64,000 nucleotides of DNA from positions 56,043 through 120,042 of the forward strand of contig CAUACA010000004.1 of assembly GCA_958427355.1 (NCBI GenBank). Reading direction: 5' to 3'. The DNA is from an uncultured Collinsella sp. (GTDB lineage Bacteria > Actinomycetota > Coriobacteriia > Coriobacteriales > Coriobacteriaceae). Shown piece by piece: positions 1-8,700 of the stretch (its first letter is position 1; the number at the start of each line of letters is the position of its first letter). The translations under genes and the position numbers were made by a program. The notes below the pieces were generated by a model. The model did not search any database. It was not told the origin of the DNA and saw only the letters and a program-made list of their open reading frames with translations.

Positions 1-201
1 CTGAGTTTCTGCTTTGCGACGACCTGCAACACTGCTGTAACCGCGTCGTTTTGTCGTTCGTGATGGGGCCGTTGGGGCCCACGGTGCTGAATACTCCGTT
101 TTTTGCACGGTCCAAGGTGGGGCACCCTGAGACGAAGCAAAAAGATGCCTCATTTCTATGCAAATACCAATAGGATTTATGCAAGATTGAGATTGTAAAC
201 C

Positions 202-213
202 GTGCACGTGCAC
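202..213. promoter_or_regulatory. Palindrome, candidate operator copy 1
   Basis: A perfect 12-base palindrome, GTGCACGTGCAC. Its core TGCACGTGCA recurs 57 bases downstream, before the M42 peptidase start. Two identical palindromes in one promoter region suggest a dimeric repressor or activator site. The regulator is unknown. Confidence 0.4.
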
Positions 214-259
214 AAAACTGGTGCGGGGACGTCTGGAGGCGGCTCGGCTCCTGGGGCAT

Positions 260-269
260 TGCACGTGCA
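260..269. promoter_or_regulatory. Palindrome, candidate operator copy 2
   Basis: Second perfect copy of TGCACGTGCA, just upstream of a TAAAAT box and about 50 bases before the peptidase start codon. This position would suit a repressor overlapping the promoter. Confidence 0.4.
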
Positions 270-318
270 GAACGGTTAAAATCGGGACTCGGTCTTAGTT
301 TTACTTGGAAGGATGCAT

Positions 319-1362
319 ATGACTTCTAATATTGATGCTTCTCTAGAGGAGACGCTCTCCTATATCGCAGGACAGCTTAAGACGCTGACTTCTATTGCCT
401 CCCCTACCGGCTATACCCGTGCGGCGACTGATTATCTGATGGAGACCCTGCGCGATATGGGGTTTGGGCCTGAGCGTTCTAATAAGGGTAACGTGCTCGT
501 TGAGCTTGGCGGCGAGGGCGAGCCGCTCGTACTGGCGAGCCATGTCGATACCCTAGGCGCCATGGTGCGTTCCATTAAGGACAATGGCCGCCTGCGCCCC
601 ACGACGCTCGGTGGGCATCAGTGGTCTACGGCCGATGGCGAGAACTGCACCGTCTACACGCGCGACGGCAATGTCTACACGGGCGTGGTTCTTAACACCG
701 AGCCTTCGGCGCACGTGGCCGACGAGCCGGTCAAGACCATCGAGAAGAACATGGAGATCTTGCTCGACGAGAACGTCGACAGCAAGGACGATGTGCTCGA
801 GCTGGGTATTCAGACCGGCGACATCATCGCTATGGATCCTCGCACGACGGTGACGGAGAGCGGCTACATTAAGAGCCGCTTCCTGGATGACAAGCTATCG
901 GCCGCCATTTTGTTGGGCTTGGCGCGTGCCGTCGCCGCTGGCGAGGTGACGCTTTCGCGTAAGGTTTCGCTGCTCTTTACCGTGTACGAGGAGGTCGGCC
1001 ACGGCGGTGCCTTTGTGCCGGCCGACACGCGCGAGATGATCAGCGTGGACATGGGCTGCGTGGGCGACGACCTGGGCTGCACCGAGCGCATGGTTTCGAT
1101 TTGCGCCAAGGATTCGGGCGGTCCGTACAACTACGACCTGGTGACCACGCTGTCCAACATCGCGCGCGAGCTGGAGCTCGATTACGCCATCGATGTGTAT
1201 CCGCACTACGGCTCGGACGTTGAGGCCACGCTTTCCGCCGGCTACGACATCCGTCACGGCCTGATCGGCCCCGGCGTGTATGCGAGCCACAACTACGAGC
1301 GTAGCCACATGGACGGCGTGCGCAACACCTTCGAGCTCGTCCGCGCCTACGTACAGCGCTAG
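319..1362 (+). CDS. M42 family metallo-aminopeptidase
   Basis: A 347-residue cytosolic dinuclear-metal aminopeptidase of the M42 (glutamyl/deblocking aminopeptidase, FrvX/PepA-like) family, which trims N-terminal residues from peptides. Visible family residues are the first metal ligand region ASHVDT (H75, D77), the bridging-Asp segment SRFLDDK (about 186-192), the catalytic Glu pair YEEVGHGG (E224, E225), Asp in SVDMG (D244) and the C-terminal His in YASHNYERSH. Length is normal for the family. The start is ATG 319 rather than ATG 313, because GGAAGG at 307-312 abuts 313 but sits 6 bases before 319. It is a single gene convergent with mnmA, with a large hairpin between them. Family assignment is firm; exact substrate preference cannot be told. 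Confidence 0.9.
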   Translation: MTSNIDASLEETLSYIAGQLKTLTSIASPTGYTRAATDYLMETLRDMGFGPERSNKGNVLVELGGEGEPLVLASHVDTLGAMVRSIKDNGRLRPTTLGGHQWSTADGENCTVYTRDGNVYTGVVLNTEPSAHVADEPVKTIEKNMEILLDENVDSKDDVLELGIQTGDIIAMDPRTTVTESGYIKSRFLDDKLSAAILLGLARAVAAGEVTLSRKVSLLFTVYEEVGHGGAFVPADTREMISVDMGCVGDDLGCTERMVSICAKDSGGPYNYDLVTTLSNIARELELDYAIDVYPHYGSDVEATLSAGYDIRHGLIGPGVYASHNYERSHMDGVRNTFELVRAYVQR

Positions 1363-1417
1363 CGATGCAGCGGCCTCGGCTGATACGGCAGTACCGACCG
1401 AGGCCGTCCTCTCTAAG

Positions 1418-1480
1418 TTGCGGTGAAATAGGGACTGTTTGGCGGTTTTAAACGCTTAAACAGTCCCTATTTCACCGCAA
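1418..1480. repeat. Dispersed long inverted repeat, copy 1
   Basis: A perfect 23-base inverted repeat (arms 1418-1440 and 1458-1480) with a 17-base loop. It lies between the convergent 3' ends of the M42 peptidase and mnmA. The arm begins TTGCGGTGAAATAGGGACTG. There is no T-tract, so it is not a classic intrinsic terminator. A variant copy occurs at 12464-12526. Confidence 0.85.
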
Positions 1481-1498
1481 TTTATGAAGGGGATGGGG

Positions 1499-2599
1499 CT
1501 ACTTAAGTGCGCCGGTCACCGTGCCGCCGCCGAGGACGATGTCGCCGTGGTAGACTACAACGGCCTGGCCGGGGGCGATGGCTCGCTGCGGCTCGTCAAA
1601 AGTCAGCAGCATTTGCCCGTCTTCGCCGCGCGTAAGGGTCGCTGCTTGGTCTTTCTGACGGTAACGGTACTTGGCGCCCACGCGAATGCCGCCGGCATCG
1701 AGTTCTGCCTCCATGCGGTCGGCAGGGGCGCTCCAGATCCAGTCGTCGGCCGTGAGTGCTGTGGCCGTTAGGTCCTCGGCCTCGCCCAGATGCACGGTGT
1801 TGTTGGCGGCATCGACGCCCGTCACATACACGGGATGCGCCATCGCGACGCCCAAGCCCTTGCGCTGGCCGATGGTATAGCGCAACGCGCCGTTATGGCG
1901 TCCGACCACGCTGCCGTCGCGCCACACAATGTCGCCCGGTGCAGCGGGATGTCCGCAGCGGCGCTCGATATAGCCCGCGTAGTCACCGTCTGGAATAAAG
2001 CAGATGTCCTCGCTTTCGGCCTTCTGGGCGTTGGTAAAGCCTTGCTCGGCGGCTATGCGGCGCACGTCGCGCTCTTTGTCTAGGCCTGCCAGCGGAAAGA
2101 TCGTGTGCGCCAGGCGCTCCTGCGTAAGCGAATATAAAAAGTAGCTCTGGTCCTTTTTGGGATCTTCGCCGCGATGCAGCTGCCAGGTGCCGTCTACTGT
2201 CTGGCTTGTTTTGGCGTAATGACCCGTTGCGATGTAGTCGCAGCCCATGTCCAGCGCCGCACCGAGCAACGCGCCAAACTTTATGTGGCGGTTGCAGATG
2301 ATGCACGGGTTGGGCGTCAGCCCCTCCTGGTAGGCGTTCACAAAGCGCTCGATAACGCTGTGGTCGAAGGTCTGCTGCAAGTCGAGCACATGGTGGGGTA
2401 TCCCCAGACGCTCGGCGACGGCCTTCGCATCGGCGATGTCGCGGTCGACCTTACTCATGCCCGTGGCGGGATCGGGCGCGGGGCAGGTGAGGCGCATGGT
2501 GGCGCCGACGCATTCGTAGCCCTGGCTTTTGAGCAGGTACGCGGTCACGCTGGAATCGACGCCGCCGCTCATGGCGACGAGCACGCGCTTGTTGTGCAT
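1499..2599 (-). CDS. mnmA: tRNA-specific 2-thiouridylase MnmA
   Basis: A 366-residue enzyme that puts sulfur on C2 of wobble uridine 34 in Lys, Glu and Gln tRNAs, using ATP and sulfur relayed from a cysteine desulfurase. The N-terminal PP-loop motif SGGVDSS is at 11-17. The catalytic cysteines are C102 in NPCIIC and C200 in SEDICFIPDG, at the spacing expected for MnmA. Length is typical. The start is supported by AAGGAG a few bases upstream on the minus strand. It lies downstream of cysK on the same strand, with a terminator between them only about 30 bases before the start, so some readthrough from cysK is likely needed unless a promoter overlaps that hairpin. The sulfur link between cysteine synthesis and tRNA thiolation makes co-expression plausible. 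Confidence 0.97.
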   Translation of the reverse strand: MHNKRVLVAMSGGVDSSVTAYLLKSQGYECVGATMRLTCPAPDPATGMSKVDRDIADAKAVAERLGIPHHVLDLQQTFDHSVIERFVNAYQEGLTPNPCIICNRHIKFGALLGAALDMGCDYIATGHYAKTSQTVDGTWQLHRGEDPKKDQSYFLYSLTQERLAHTIFPLAGLDKERDVRRIAAEQGFTNAQKAESEDICFIPDGDYAGYIERRCGHPAAPGDIVWRDGSVVGRHNGALRYTIGQRKGLGVAMAHPVYVTGVDAANNTVHLGEAEDLTATALTADDWIWSAPADRMEAELDAGGIRVGAKYRYRQKDQAATLTRGEDGQMLLTFDEPQRAIAPGQAVVVYHGDIVLGGGTVTGALK

Positions 2600-2628
2600 G
2601 GGGAGGTTCTCCTTGGTGGCATGTGGCC

Positions 2629-2667
2629 AAAAAAGAAAAGCGGCGCGGGAGGCTGGTTCCGCGCCGC
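2629..2667 (-). terminator. Intrinsic terminator after cysK
   Basis: On the minus strand, a 9-bp stem GCGGCGCGG/CCGCGCCGC (2659-2667 with 2640-2648) is followed by a T-rich run (TTTTCTTTTTT). It ends the cysK transcript, yet lies only about 30 bases before the mnmA start codon. Confidence 0.85.
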
Positions 2668-2780
2668 AGACATTGTAGCAAGTTCGGACGTCTCGTGGGA
2701 CACCCTGATTGGATGGGCTCAGACTGCCGGGAGAGAGGAGACCGGCTCGTCCGTGGGCTCAACCTATGAGCGACAGGCCC

Positions 2781-3719
2781 TTAGTCCTGGAAGAGCGCCG
2801 TGGACAGGTAGCGCTCGCCGGTGTCGGCGAGCAGCGCCACGATGGTCTTACCCTCGTTCTCGGGGCGCTTGGCCAGCTGCAGCGCGGCCCACACGGCGGC
2901 GCCGGACGAAATGCCCACGAGCACGCCCTCCTTGTGGCCCACGGCGCGGCCGGTCGCAAAGGCGTCGTCGTTCTCGACGGGGATGATCTCGTCATAGACC
3001 TGGGTGTCGAGGACGTCGGGCACAAAACCGGCGCCGATACCCTGGATCTTGTGCGGGCCGGCTTGGCCCTTGGAGAGCACCGGGGAAGTGGCGGGCTCGA
3101 CGGCGACGACCTTGATTTCGGGGTTCTGCTCCTTAAGGAACTCACCCACGCCGGTCACGGTGCCGCCGGTTCCAACGCCGGCGACGAAGATGTCGACCTC
3201 GCCGTCGGTGTCATCCCAGATCTCGGGGCCGGTCGTGGCCTTGTGGATGGCGGGGTTGGCGGGGTTCACAAACTGGCCGGCGATGATGCTGTTTGGCGTC
3301 TCCTTCTGCAGTTCCTCGGCCTTGGCGATGGCGCCCTTCATGCCCTTGGAACCGTCGGTGAGCACGAGCTGTGCGCCATATGCCTGCATAAGCTTGCGGC
3401 GTTCGACGGACATAGTCTCGGGCATGGTGATGATCACCTTGTAGCCGCGAGCCGCCGCCACCGAGGCGATGCCGACGCCGGTGTTGCCACTCGTGGGCTC
3501 GATGATGGTGTAGTCGCCGCCGCGCACGAGCTTGCCGGCCTTCTCGGCCTCGTCGATCATGTTCTTGGCGACGCGGTCTTTGACGGAGCCGGCGGGGTTG
3601 AAGTATTCCAGCTTGACGAGCACGCGGGCCTTGAGGTCCTCATCGGCCTCAAAGTGAGTGAGCTCCAGAAGCGGAGTGTGGCCGATAAGCTGATCGATGG
3701 ACGTGTAAACATTGCTCAT
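2781..3719 (-). CDS. cysK: Cysteine synthase A (O-acetylserine sulfhydrylase)
   Basis: A 312-residue PLP enzyme making L-cysteine from O-acetylserine and sulfide in the cytosol. The PLP lysine is K47 in NPAGSVKDR, the substrate/phosphate loop is EPTSGNTG (74-81), and the C-terminal GISSGAA segment binds the cofactor phosphate. Length matches CysK. The start has a good GGAGG on the minus strand. It is divergent from an Rrf2 regulator, and mnmA follows downstream. A candidate promoter is at 3827-3856. The divergent arrangement with an Rrf2/CymR-type gene suggests control by cysteine or Fe-S status. Confidence 0.95.
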   Translation of the reverse strand: MSNVYTSIDQLIGHTPLLELTHFEADEDLKARVLVKLEYFNPAGSVKDRVAKNMIDEAEKAGKLVRGGDYTIIEPTSGNTGVGIASVAAARGYKVIITMPETMSVERRKLMQAYGAQLVLTDGSKGMKGAIAKAEELQKETPNSIIAGQFVNPANPAIHKATTGPEIWDDTDGEVDIFVAGVGTGGTVTGVGEFLKEQNPEIKVVAVEPATSPVLSKGQAGPHKIQGIGAGFVPDVLDTQVYDEIIPVENDDAFATGRAVGHKEGVLVGISSGAAVWAALQLAKRPENEGKTIVALLADTGERYLSTALFQD

Positions 3720-3826
3720 GGTGAACCTCCAAAGTGTTCAAATGACTGGATACCGTGTGGATTTACGGTGTGTGTAGCAGCGAAACCCACAAACCTTATG
3801 GGTTGTTCGTTTTGCTGTTGGCAAGC

Positions 3827-3856
3827 ATAGTAGACAGTAAAGCCTAGTAACGCAAT
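3827..3856 (-). promoter_or_regulatory. Candidate cysK promoter
   Basis: On the minus strand, TTGCGT (3856-3851) and TACTAT (3832-3827) are separated by 18 bases. This predicts a start near 3820 and a leader of about 100 bases before the cysK ATG. Confidence 0.5.
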
Positions 3857-3908
3857 AGGAAATAGAAGATTATTACGAGTCGATTAACCATCTTGACCGG
3901 AACGGGTA

Positions 3909-3936
3909 TTTTCAAAACCAATATTTCGGCTAGAAT
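3909..3936 (+). promoter_or_regulatory. Candidate promoter of the Rrf2 regulator gene
   Basis: TTTTCA (3909-3914) and TAGAAT (3931-3936) with 16-base spacing, about 36 bases before the ATG. The -10 is good and the -35 is weak. Confidence 0.35.
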
Positions 3937-3972
3937 TTCTACGGACTAAATGACCGAAAGGCAGCACTATAC

Positions 3973-4401
3973 ATGTTGGTTTCTACTAAGGGCAGATATG
4001 CCCTGCGCGTTATGGTCGATCTGGCCGAGCACCAGGCAGCCGGTCGCATCCCGCTCAAAGAGATCGCGGCGCGACAGGGGATTTCCGAGAAATATCTCGA
4101 GAACATTTTGGCTACGCTCGTGCGCGCCAACATGCTCTCGGGCATGCGCGGCAAGGGCGGCGGCTATGTGCTCACGCGCCCGCCCGAGCAATACACGGTG
4201 GGCGAGATCTTGCGCCTGACCGAGGGCAGTCTGGCGCCGGTCGCCTGCCTGGATGGCGACTGCAAGGGCTGCTCGCGTTCGGATGAGTGCCCCACGCTCG
4301 ACGTGTGGAAGAACCTGGACAAGCTCATCAACGACTACCTCGACGGTGTGACGCTCGATCAACTTGTCGCTCCCAACCATGGCTACGACTACGTCATCTA
4401 A
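3973..4401 (+). CDS. Rrf2 family transcriptional regulator (CymR/IscR type)
   Basis: A 142-residue winged-helix regulator. The N-terminus MLVSTKGRYALRVMVDLA is the family signature, the recognition helix follows (about 28-52), and a wing GMRGKGGGYVL lies at 58-67. Four cysteines, C92, C97, C100 and C106, cluster where IscR-type members bind a [2Fe-2S] cluster, though the spacing differs from IscR and the ligand is uncertain. Its divergence from cysK suggests it senses cysteine or Fe-S state and controls cysK, as CymR does in Firmicutes. That role is inferred from position, not shown. The ATG has only a moderate AAAGG site about 10 bases upstream. Confidence 0.9.
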   Translation: MLVSTKGRYALRVMVDLAEHQAAGRIPLKEIAARQGISEKYLENILATLVRANMLSGMRGKGGGYVLTRPPEQYTVGEILRLTEGSLAPVACLDGDCKGCSRSDECPTLDVWKNLDKLINDYLDGVTLDQLVAPNHGYDYVI

Positions 4402-4470
4402 CCCACACCTGCATTTGGGGACGGGGTGGAAATGGTAGATTTTCTCGCCCTTTGAGACTTGGCAAATAAG

Positions 4471-4506
4471 AAGGCCGCCCATTTTTGCGATGGGCGGCCT
4501 TCGTTT
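4471..4506. terminator. Bidirectional terminator
   Basis: A perfect 11-bp stem (4471-4481 with 4491-4501) with a T-rich loop, CGTTTT after it on the plus strand and CTTATTT on the minus strand. It serves both the Rrf2 gene and the convergent holin-like gene. Confidence 0.85.
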
Positions 4507-4542
4507 TGGGCTGTTGAGACGGACACGGCCGGAATGGCCATT

Positions 4543-4908
4543 TTAGTCCTCGGCGATGCTGTCGAGGATGCTGCGCGTGATGGACACCAGGATGCTGCCC
4601 ATAAAGGCCGATCCAAAGCTGGCGATGGAGATGCCGACGCCCAGCAGGTTGACCGACAGGTAACTCGCGAGCTCAAGCATAAAGCTGTTGACGACAAGCT
4701 GGAAAATGCCCAGCGTAATGATCGTGAGCGGCAGCGAGATGACCGTGAGGAACGGTTTGACGAACGAATCGACAATGTTCAGGAACAGTCCCACAAAGGC
4801 AAAGCAGACCCAGGTCTCGGCAAAGCCGAAGGGTTGGATACCGGGGACGAGGAACGTGGCGATCGCGATGGCGATCGAGGTGAAGAGCCAGTTAAGCATA
4901 AAGCGCAT
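4543..4908 (-). CDS. Phage holin family 4 (holin_4_2-like) membrane protein
   Basis: A 121-residue protein made almost entirely of four hydrophobic segments (about 5-25, 32-52, 58-80 and 88-110). It fits the small actinobacterial membrane family PF04020, named after a mycobacteriophage holin but usually a housekeeping membrane protein of unknown function. Nothing phage-like surrounds it. The start ATG is preceded by AGGATT about 6 bases upstream on the minus strand. It is transcribed alone. Confidence 0.8.
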   Translation of the reverse strand: MRFMLNWLFTSIAIAIATFLVPGIQPFGFAETWVCFAFVGLFLNIVDSFVKPFLTVISLPLTIITLGIFQLVVNSFMLELASYLSVNLLGVGISIASFGSAFMGSILVSITRSILDSIAED

Positions 4909-5097
4909 GGCGTGAATCCTTTCTTGCGCCGGGATTGCTGGCGTCGCGTGAAGCGGCTTACGGCGGCGACCTGGATGGTTGCGCGGGCGCGCCGCGGTGT
5001 TTGGGCGCCCATTGTCTCAAATATTCGTGGAGCTTACGTGCGCATATGGTTTCTAAACGGCGATCGTCCTGAAAAACGCGCCGCTGGCAGAGAGTCT

Positions 5098-5127
5098 TGT
5101 CGCTTTAGTTTGGTGGTGTGCTACACT
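5098..5127 (+). promoter_or_regulatory. Candidate promoter of yerC
   Basis: TTGTCG (5098-5103) and an extended -10 TGCTACACT (TACACT at 5122-5127) with 18-base spacing. The predicted start is near 5134, about 45 bases before a short Trp-containing ORF and about 100 before yerC. Confidence 0.55.
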
Positions 5128-5178
5128 GCTACGGGCAAAAGCCACAGGCGTTGCCCTATTGCATAGAACGGGTGAACG

Positions 5179-5229
5179 ATGCCCGATGTCAGTATCAACT
5201 TCGATGCCTTTTGGCGGGTTTGGCGGTGA
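5179..5229 (+). CDS. Possible 16-residue leader peptide before yerC
   Basis: A short frame encodes MPDVSINFDAFWRVWR and ends 3 bases before the yerC start. Two of its last five codons are Trp. The downstream gene has no clear Shine-Dalgarno site, so ribosomes finishing this frame could reinitiate there. The Trp codons before a TrpR-like regulator recall amino-acid leader peptides. It may also be chance. Confidence 0.25.
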   Translation: MPDVSINFDAFWRVWR

Positions 5230-5232
5230 TCG

Positions 5233-5532
5233 ATGAATATCGAGAACATGTTTGACAAGCCTGATGTCAAGCAGCTGGTCCACGCATTTAGCCTTTTGGA
5301 CGACGAGAAGGATATCCAAGCGTTTTTGACCGATATCTGCACGCCGCGCGAGATTTGCGACCTTTCTCAGCGTTTGCAGGTTGCGCGCTATTTGGACGAG
5401 GGCGAGCCTTATGTTGAGGTTCAGGCCCGTACCGGCGCTTCGTCCACCACGGTGAGCCGCGTTTCAAAGGCGCTGAACGGCGAGTACGGTGGCTACCGCA
5501 AGATCCTCATTAAGTTGGAGGATGGCGAGTAG
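5233..5532 (+). CDS. YerC/YecD family TrpR-related DNA-binding protein
   Basis: A 99-residue protein of the TrpR-like YerC family. The C-terminal half holds a helix-turn-helix (CTPREICDLSQR about 37-48, then TGASSTTVSRVSKAL about 67-81), which in this family replaces the TrpR tryptophan-binding arrangement. YerC proteins are small repressors whose ligands are mostly unknown. The frame ends with a terminator at 5559-5583. The start at 5233 lacks a strong ribosome site and follows a short upstream frame by 3 bases. Confidence 0.88.
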   Translation: MNIENMFDKPDVKQLVHAFSLLDDEKDIQAFLTDICTPREICDLSQRLQVARYLDEGEPYVEVQARTGASSTTVSRVSKALNGEYGGYRKILIKLEDGE

Positions 5533-5558
5533 GCCAGCGACAACATTGAATTACGAAG

Positions 5559-5583
5559 AACCGTCCCTCCGGGGGCGGTTTTT
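5559..5583 (+). terminator. Intrinsic terminator after yerC
   Basis: A GC-rich stem of 8-9 bp with one G-T wobble (5559-5567 with 5572-5580), followed by a T run. Confidence 0.8.
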
Positions 5584-5716
5584 ATATGCCTGCAATCGGC
5601 TGGTGCGTTGGGTTCAGGTTGCTTTGTACCAAAAGATGGAACTGCGGTGGCAATGTGTCCGCTTGGGCGGGTAGGATGGATGCATTGATTATTGCGAACG
5701 GTTTGAGCGGAGGACC

Positions 5717-8700
5717 ATGCCTGTTCGAATCTATACCACCAATGCCGGCACGGATTTGAGCGATGCCGAGTCGGCGCTGCTTGCCGACCTTATTGCCCGT
5801 CACGGGCGTGCCGTGTTGCTGGCACCAACGTTTGCCGAGCTCGATCTGTGCCGTCATGATGCGGCGGAAGCCGGCATTTCGCTGGGTATCGACTACAAGA
5901 CACCCGCATCGTGGCTTCGCTCGCTTTGGGAGCTTTTGGGCGACGGGCGCGGTTTCGTCGACAACCTGCAACGTCAGATGCTGTTTTCGGATATGATTGC
6001 CCGCCGCGACGATGCCGACCTGCAGCCGCTTTCGCGTAGCCAGGGCACGGTGCGCATGCTCGCGCGCATGGCCCGCGATGTGCTGCCGGGTGTGGCGGGG
6101 ACGACGGCCGAGCGATGCGGTGGCAACAATTGCCAGCCTGAGCCAAAAAGCGATGCCGAGGCTCGTGTGTTTGAGCTTTTGCGTGCCTACGCGGGCGGTT
6201 TGGACCGTCGAGATATGGTCGAGCCCTGCGAGGCAGCCGACATTATGGCCGGTGCCCTGGCCGATAGCCTGCCGGCGTGCGCCCGCGCCGTATGCGTGCG
6301 CGGTACCACGTCGTTTACGCACGGTCTACTCGAGCTGCTGTCTGCCGTGGCGAACAATGGGGGAGAGGTCGTCGTGCTGCTTGCCCGCGAGCAGGCGGCG
6401 ATGCGCGAGGAGCTTGCCACGGCATTTGATGCCCGCGGTGTGCTGTTTGAGATCGCGCCGCTGGGGGAGGACGCCGTCGCGTCTGATGTCGCTTGCGGGG
6501 CCGCCGCTCAGCCTGCCTTTATTGAGGTCGCCGGCCCCCATGCCCGTGCTCATGTCTATGCGGACGCCATCGATAAGTTGGTGAAAGCGCACAAGGAGTC
6601 CAAGGCCGATAAAGCTACTGCAACGCCCGCCGACCCCGTGCGCGTGCTCGTCGTTTCTGCCCGGGCACCCCAGCTGTTCGGCGAGCTCGCCGCCCGTTTG
6701 GCGGCGCGTCACATTGCGGCCGAGACGACTGAGTTCACGGCGTTTTCCCAGTCCATCGCGGGCAGGCAGTTTGCGGCGCTTGCCGGCCTGATCGAGCGCA
6801 TGAAGGCCGCCGATGAGGGCATGGCGTCAAAGACCGAGTGGTGGCCCGCGCCGGAGCTTACCGACTGGATCTACAGTCCGCTTTCGGGTGCCGACGCCGC
6901 GAGCGCCCGCGGCTTCGACAAGAACATGCGCCTGTCGCGCAGCAAGACCGCTGCGGGCGTCAAGAGCCTGCTGCAGAGCGTGCAGGGCCAGGTGAGGGGC
7001 GCCCGCAAGGCCGCCAGCGACGATAACTGGTTTAAGAATGTGCCGTGCGTGGTCTCGGACGTGTTTCAGGCGCTGTGGCGCGACAAACCCGTGACGGCGC
7101 TCAAGGCCATGCTCGCCGTTGCAGAGGCGCTGCCCGATCGCGCTCTAGGCGGTCTTGACGGCCAGGCCCGTCGTCAGGCAGAGACGGCTTTGCTGCGCCA
7201 TGCCATCGACATCCTTATGAACGATGCTCGCGCGCTCGACGTGTCGCAGGCCGCGACCGTGCCGGTTCTCGACGGCGTTCGAACTAAGGTGGACAAGCGC
7301 AGTACCGCTTACGATTACGCGACCTACGAGGTCGATCGCACGCCACGGGCACAAGTGCGCTTCGTGTCGCTTGCCGATGCGTCGGTTTTGCGTCCTGGCG
7401 GCTACGATGCCGTGCTGTTTGCCGATGTCGACCTGGACAGCTATCCGCTTTCGCACGAAGAGGGCCCGCTTGCCACATTGACGGCCGAGCTGCGCCGCGA
7501 CGGCGTGTCTTTGGAGCCCGCCGCCCTGTTGCGCGTGCGCTTTGGCCGTGCGATGCAGGCGGCGAGCGGTCCGGTCGCGCTCGCCCGCGTGACGCACGAT
7601 CGCCAGGCGCGCGAGTGCTACCCGGCAGCCGTATGGACCGAGCTGCGGGCACATGCCGAGGCCGCTGGCGCTGCCAAGCCCACGCGCGTGGGCGAGGGCG
7701 ATATCATCGCCGACTTTGATCCCGCTGCAGGCGAAGGTTTTAGGCGTGAGCGCGTGACCTGCGAAGCTCCTCAGCATCTGAGCGATGAAGCCATTCCGTA
7801 TCTGGTCCTGCGCCGTCGCGATGGCGAGGGCGAGGACGCGCCGCTCGTGCCGCGTCTGACGTCCGCCTCGCAGATCGAGGCCTATTCTACCTGCCCACTG
7901 TGCTGGTTCGTGTCGTATCGCGTCAAGCCCCAGTCTATCGACGCGGGCTTTGGCAACATGGAGAAGGGCAACTTTGTCCACGACGTGCTGGAGCATCTGC
8001 ATGCCCGTCTGCCCCAAGAGGGCATGGAGCGCGTGACGCCCGAGAACCTGCCGCGCGCACAGGAGCTGCTGCGCGAGGTCTTTGACGAGACCTTGGCCGA
8101 GCACGCCGGCAAGCGCGGTGCCGAGGGTCCGCTCGTGCCGCTCTCTCCGGTAGAGGAACGTCAGGTGGCCGAGATTCTGCCGCAGCTGGAAGGCGTGCTC
8201 GCCTACGAGTCCGAGGCACTTGCCCCCTTTGCGCCACGCTACCTTGAGTTCGCCTTTAATGAGCTTAAGGTCGAGTATGCCGGTTGGCCGCTCGGCGGGC
8301 GCATCGACCGCGTGGATGTGGACGCCGAGAACCGCGCCGTGGTAATCGACTACAAGCATCGTTCGGGCGTTGAGGAGTTTAAGCTTGCCGACCCCACGGT
8401 GCGTGACGAGGAGACGGGCGAGGCTCCCATCGACGACCCGCGCTGGCTGCCGCCCCATACCCAAACGCTCATCTACGCGCAGGCCATGCGTCGGGCACTG
8501 GGCTTGGATACCCGTGCAGCGCTCTATTTTTCGACCAAGGGCGGCAAGCCCGCGCTGCGCGGTGCGGCGAGCGCCGAGTTGCTCGAGGAAGAGCGCGGTG
8601 ACGGTCGCATCCCGGGCCTCAAGAAGGGCTTCCCGGGCGAGGGCGGCAGCATGGACTTCGATGCCCTGCTCGATCGCGTGGAGGCCGGCATCGCCGAGCG

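Larger units (their letters stand above)
1..318. other. Non-coding upstream region of the M42 peptidase gene
   Basis: No credible gene is seen here. The stretch is locally AT-richer around 150-200 and holds two copies of the palindrome TGCACGTGCA, described separately. A TAAAAT box at about 277-282 could be a -10 element for the downstream peptidase, but no good -35 is visible at the right spacing. The first 140 bases may be the tail of an upstream transcription unit cut by the window edge. Confidence 0.5.

Noticed and set aside
4543..4908. Holin-like gene as a sign of prophage
   Set aside because: No other phage genes, integrase or att site nearby; the family is widespread as a chromosomal membrane protein.
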